Of a DNA stretch of 9,496 nucleotides, positions 7,078-9,496 are shown one piece after another. The notes under the pieces were generated by a model, which searched no databases, was not told the DNA's origin, and saw only the letters and a program-made list of their open reading frames with translations. Source of the stretch: a bacterium (GTDB lineage Bacteria; Latescibacterota; UBA2968; GCA-2709665); NCBI GenBank assembly GCA_027619145.1, contig JAQCGA010000112.1, forward strand, positions 1 through 9,496, written 5' to 3'. Each line of letters starts with the position of its first letter. The stretch's first letter is position 1. The position numbers and the translations under genes are program-made.

Positions 7078-8769
7078 TCAGGTTGTCGCAACCGGCGCAG
7101 GTTCCGCCAGGCTTAACAACGGAGATTCGTCCATTGTACACACACCAGCCGGGCAGGTACGCCCGTGGACGTGCGCTTCGTATTCGTCCCTGAAATAGCG
7201 CAATGTACTTAACACAGGGTTGGGCGCAGTTTGTCCTAATCCGCACAGACTGGTCTCTCCCACCATCCGACAAAGATCCTCCAGGTGTTTCATGTCCAGT
7301 TCCGTAGCGCTACCTTTTGTAATCTTGTCCAGAATACGGTGCATCTGAACCGTTCCTACCCTGCAAGGCACGCACTTCCCACAACTTTCGTCCATGCAGA
7401 ATTCCATGAAAAACCTGGCCACATCCGGCATACAACTCTGCTCGTCCATCACAACAAGCCCTCCGGATCCCATAATAGACCCCAGAGCTTTCAAGCTCTC
7501 ATAATCCATTGGCGTGTCCAGGTGCTCCGCTGGAATACAGCCACCGCTTGGACCGCCGGTTTGCGCCGCCTTAAACGCCAGACCGTCCGGAATTCCGCCC
7601 CCCACATCAAAGACCACCTCGCGCAACGTTGTCCCCATAGGCACTTCAATCAATCCCGTATTCTCCACCTTGCCAGCTAGTGCGAACACCTTGGTACCTT
7701 TGCTCTTCTCTGTTCCAATGCCCGCATACCACTCTGCTCCATTCTGGATAATCGGTGCAATATTCCCCAGTGTCTCCACATTATTAATCAGCGTAGGATA
7801 CCCCCACAACCCCTTCTGAGCAGGGTAGGGTGGCCTGGGAACCGGCTGGCCGCGCTTGCCCATAATCGAAGCCATCAGCGCTGTTTCTTCCCCACATACA
7901 AATGCCCCCGCCCCAATCCGGATGTCAATACGAAAACTGAATCCGCTATCCAGTACACGGGTCCCCAGCAACCCCCTGCGCTCTGCCCGCCGAATGGCCC
8001 GCTCCAGCCGTCGCGCAGCCACCGGATATTCCCCACGCACATAGATATACCCCTGGTCTGCTCCTACTGCGTACCCGGCAATTGCCATCCCTTCCAGTAC
8101 CCGGTGCGGATCGGACTCCATCAGCGTTCGGTCCATATACGCTCCCGGATCTCCTTCGTCTCCGTTTGCTACAACATATTTTCGCTCCCCTGGCGCTTTG
8201 CGCACCAGGTCCCACTTCAGACCCGAAGGATCCCCCGCTCCACCGCGCCCCCGCAACCCACTCGCGATAATTTCCTGGCAAACCTCTTCAGGTGTCATCT
8301 CGGCCAGCACGTGCGCAAGAGCCGCATACCCTTCGTGTGCCACATAGTCTTCCAGGCTCTCCGGATCAATCGTCCCGCTATTGGAAAGCACCACCTTCAT
8401 CTGCTTGACAAAAAAAGGAAGATCGGAAGGCAACACGTGCTCGGCCACCGGGTGGTTTCCCATTGCGTGCCGCGTTACAATTTCCCGCGCCACCTCCGGT
8501 GTCACCTTCTCGTACACAACCTCAGCCTCGCCCTTCACCTGAACCTTCACAACCGGCCCTCGGCTACAAGGCCCCATACATCCGGTAGACACCACCTGCA
8601 CCTCAGCATCCACCCCTTTCTCACCCACAGACTCTTTCAAGGCATCTGCCACGGCTGTGGCCCCAGACGACAGGCACGGCGTACTTGCGCAACAAAACAG
8701 CCGACAACGCGCCGCATTCCGTTTTTCCGCTTCTCTGACGCCCAGATCGTGCAGATCATTCATATTCAT
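7078..8769 (-). CDS. hoxF: HoxF, NADH- and FMN-binding diaphorase subunit of [NiFe] hydrogenase
   Basis: A 563-residue NuoF-family flavoprotein that passes electrons between NAD(H) and the Fe-S chain in the cytoplasm. An N-terminal thioredoxin-like [2Fe-2S] domain (about 20-95) has CCASTPC and STGCMGPC with likely ligands Cys27, Cys32, Cys64 and Cys68. The nucleotide-binding part follows: GLRGRGGAG at 171-179, NGDEGDPG at 202-209, YVRGEYP with Glu247, and [13 protein letters not shown] at 286-298. The [4Fe-4S] cluster is bound by Cys463, Cys466, Cys469 (ESCGKCVPC) and Cys509. Residue 180, right after the glycine-rich loop, is Asp where the family normally has Phe or Tyr. The C-terminus keeps a CPAGVC motif (539-544) but ends without the ferredoxin domain found in some relatives. 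The ATG at 8769 overlaps the hoxE stop by 4 nt and has AGGAGG 10 nt upstream (8780-8785); the Met at residue 3 is less well placed. Confidence 0.95.
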   Translation of the reverse strand: MNMNDLHDLGVREAEKRNAARCRLFCCASTPCLSSGATAVADALKESVGEKGVDAEVQVVSTGCMGPCSRGPVVKVQVKGEAEVVYEKVTPEVAREIVTRHAMGNHPVAEHVLPSDLPFFVKQMKVVLSNSGTIDPESLEDYVAHEGYAALAHVLAEMTPEEVCQEIIASGLRGRGGAGDPSGLKWDLVRKAPGERKYVVANGDEGDPGAYMDRTLMESDPHRVLEGMAIAGYAVGADQGYIYVRGEYPVAARRLERAIRRAERRGLLGTRVLDSGFSFRIDIRIGAGAFVCGEETALMASIMGKRGQPVPRPPYPAQKGLWGYPTLINNVETLGNIAPIIQNGAEWYAGIGTEKSKGTKVFALAGKVENTGLIEVPMGTTLREVVFDVGGGIPDGLAFKAAQTGGPSGGCIPAEHLDTPMDYESLKALGSIMGSGGLVVMDEQSCMPDVARFFMEFCMDESCGKCVPCRVGTVQMHRILDKITKGSATELDMKHLEDLCRMVGETSLCGLGQTAPNPVLSTLRYFRDEYEAHVHGRTCPAGVCTMDESPLLSLAEPAPVATT

Positions 8770-9338
8770 TGGGTATCTGCCTCCTGCAGTTCAGCCTCCA
8801 CAGCAACTCGTTCCTTGCCTGGCAAACCCACAATAAGTCCTTTCAGACGCTCCACCGTTGATTCTGGAGTCTCCCGCCCCAGCACCTCACCATCTACTAC
8901 CAGAACAGGTGCCAACCCGCAACTTCCCAGGCACCGAGCCGTACTCACGCTCAGTTTGTCGTCCGGCGTGGTCTGCCCGGGTTCTATACCAAATTCCCGC
9001 TGGAGCAAAGTCACAATCTCCGCAGCTCGCTTCACATAACAAGCCGTACCCATGCACACAATGCACGAATGTTCTCCCTGCGGCTTCAGTGAAAAAAAAT
9101 GGTAAAACGTAGCAACCCCGTACACCCAGCTCAACGGCAAACTCAACTGCCGGGCCACATACACCAGCAAGGCTTCATCCAGAAATCCAAACGCTTCCTG
9201 CGCGGTGTGTAGCACCTCAATCAACGCATCCTGCTGGTACTGAAACCGCTTCAGTGTTCGGTCCACCATTTTAAACCGGGCGTCTCCACTCGGATGCTCG
9301 GCTTCGTCTTTCATCTCTTGCCGTTTTCTAACAGCCAT
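8766..9338 (-). CDS. hoxE: HoxE, [2Fe-2S] subunit of NAD-linked bidirectional [NiFe] hydrogenase
   Basis: A 190-residue thioredoxin-like [2Fe-2S] protein of the NuoE/HoxE family, the small electron-transfer subunit of the diaphorase module. The N-terminal helical part (about residues 25-85) holds the family pattern around GVATFYHFF. The cluster ligands are Cys95 and Cys100 (in CMGTACYV), then Cys136 and Cys140 (in [11 protein letters not shown]). The start at 9338 is chosen for its Shine-Dalgarno sequence; the ATG at 9398 would give 210 residues. Its stop overlaps the hoxF start in an ATGA, so translation is probably coupled. The fold alone could be NuoE or the HndA type of [FeFe] hydrogenases, but the downstream hoxFUYH genes identify it as HoxE. 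A HoxE subunit points to the five-subunit HoxEFUYH type known from cyanobacteria rather than the HoxFUYHI type. Confidence 0.93.
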   Translation of the reverse strand: MAVRKRQEMKDEAEHPSGDARFKMVDRTLKRFQYQQDALIEVLHTAQEAFGFLDEALLVYVARQLSLPLSWVYGVATFYHFFSLKPQGEHSCIVCMGTACYVKRAAEIVTLLQREFGIEPGQTTPDDKLSVSTARCLGSCGLAPVLVVDGEVLGRETPESTVERLKGLIVGLPGKERVAVEAELQEADTQ

Positions 9339-9496
9339 CGTTCGTCTCCTGGGAGAAATGTGACGCACACGATGCAACCGAACTCCACGACCATTCATTA
9401 AGTAGATATATTGATTTTAAAACTGCTTTACAATTAGATACTTTTATTATTTAATTCTACAATTTAGCAACGACTGTGCCACGCAAAAACTCATTC
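9339..9496 (-). promoter_or_regulatory. AT-rich upstream region of the hox operon with a weak candidate promoter
   Basis: This is the only non-coding stretch upstream of hoxE, and the part beyond about 9395 is strikingly AT-rich compared with the coding DNA. On the minus strand a candidate -35 TTGTAA (9428-9433) and -10 TATATC (9405-9410) lie 17 bp apart, which would put the transcription start near 9398 and give a leader of about 60 nt. Neither box is a good consensus match, and other AT-rich pairs could be drawn here. The base composition and position support a promoter region; the exact boxes are a guess. No clear operator or riboswitch structure was seen. Confidence 0.35.
9345..9350 (-). 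promoter_or_regulatory. Ribosome binding site of hoxE
   Basis: AGGAGA lies 6 nt before the ATG at 9338. It decides the start: the frame is open up to an ATG at 9398, but no Shine-Dalgarno sequence precedes that one, and the extra 20 residues are Arg-rich and unlike HoxE. Confidence 0.75.

Noticed and set aside
6569..7198. Plus-strand open frame of 209 codons opposite hoxU
   Set aside because: It is a mirror frame of a gene with all its cluster ligands, with no motif of its own.
6347..7273. A longer 308-residue version of HoxU starting inside hoxF
   Set aside because: The extra 70 residues overlap hoxF, lack HoxU character and have no supporting Shine-Dalgarno sequence, while ATG 7063 has GGAGGT at 6 nt.
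8104..9039. Long plus-strand open frame of 311 codons opposite hoxF and hoxE
   Set aside because: It is fully antisense to two genes with intact motifs, is rich in His, Arg, Ser and Pro as mirror frames are, and has no recognisable domain.
6347..9338. Reading hoxEFU as a NuoEFG fragment of respiratory complex I
   Set aside because: HoxU is only 238 residues, lacking the large C-terminal part of NuoG, and the next genes are a [NiFe]-hydrogenase small and large subunit with Ni ligands.

Overview
The window is one co-directional block of ten genes, all on the minus strand and therefore read from high to low coordinates. It ends in a strong intrinsic terminator near the left edge. Genes are tightly packed and nearly every one has a good Shine-Dalgarno sequence. 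No mobile elements, tRNA or rRNA genes or CRISPR repeats were seen. The organism is a bacterium I cannot name from sequence alone. The HoxE-containing hydrogenase, a UroD-like methyltransferase-fold protein with an HSDGD motif, and a PPi-type phosphofructokinase would fit an uncultured lineage such as Latescibacterota, Poribacteria or relatives. That is a weak inference.

Right half (about 9.4 to 3.7 kb): an apparently complete structural operon for a cytoplasmic NAD-linked [NiFe] hydrogenase of the bidirectional group 3d type, in the order hoxE, hoxF, hoxU, hoxY, hoxH, followed by the maturation endopeptidase hoxW. HoxEFU form the diaphorase module, which carries FMN, the NAD(H) site and a chain of Fe-S clusters. 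HoxY carries the proximal cluster and HoxH the NiFe site. Every expected cluster-ligand set and both NiFe-binding CxxC motifs are intact. HoxH keeps a 25-residue C-terminal tail of the kind removed by HoxW. An AT-rich stretch upstream of hoxE is the likely promoter region. The pleiotropic hyp maturation genes are not in the window.

Left half (about 3.6 to 0.16 kb): a VOC-fold (glyoxalase/epimerase superfamily) protein, a 6-phosphofructokinase, a short-LID adenylate kinase-like protein and a UroD/MtaA-fold protein. The phosphofructokinase carries the Asp and Lys signature of pyrophosphate-dependent enzymes. A 114-bp spacer holding three inverted repeats separates the two halves. It may be an operator or attenuator region, or simply the boundary between two transcription units.

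Taken together the block links reversible H2/NADH chemistry to PPi-dependent glycolytic flux and adenylate balance. This suggests a fermentative or redox-balancing anaerobic or microaerobic physiology. The system is not a new class. The most notable details are an Asp replacing the usual aromatic residue in the HoxF nucleotide-binding loop, the PPi-type phosphofructokinase beside a hydrogenase, and the palindrome-rich spacer.
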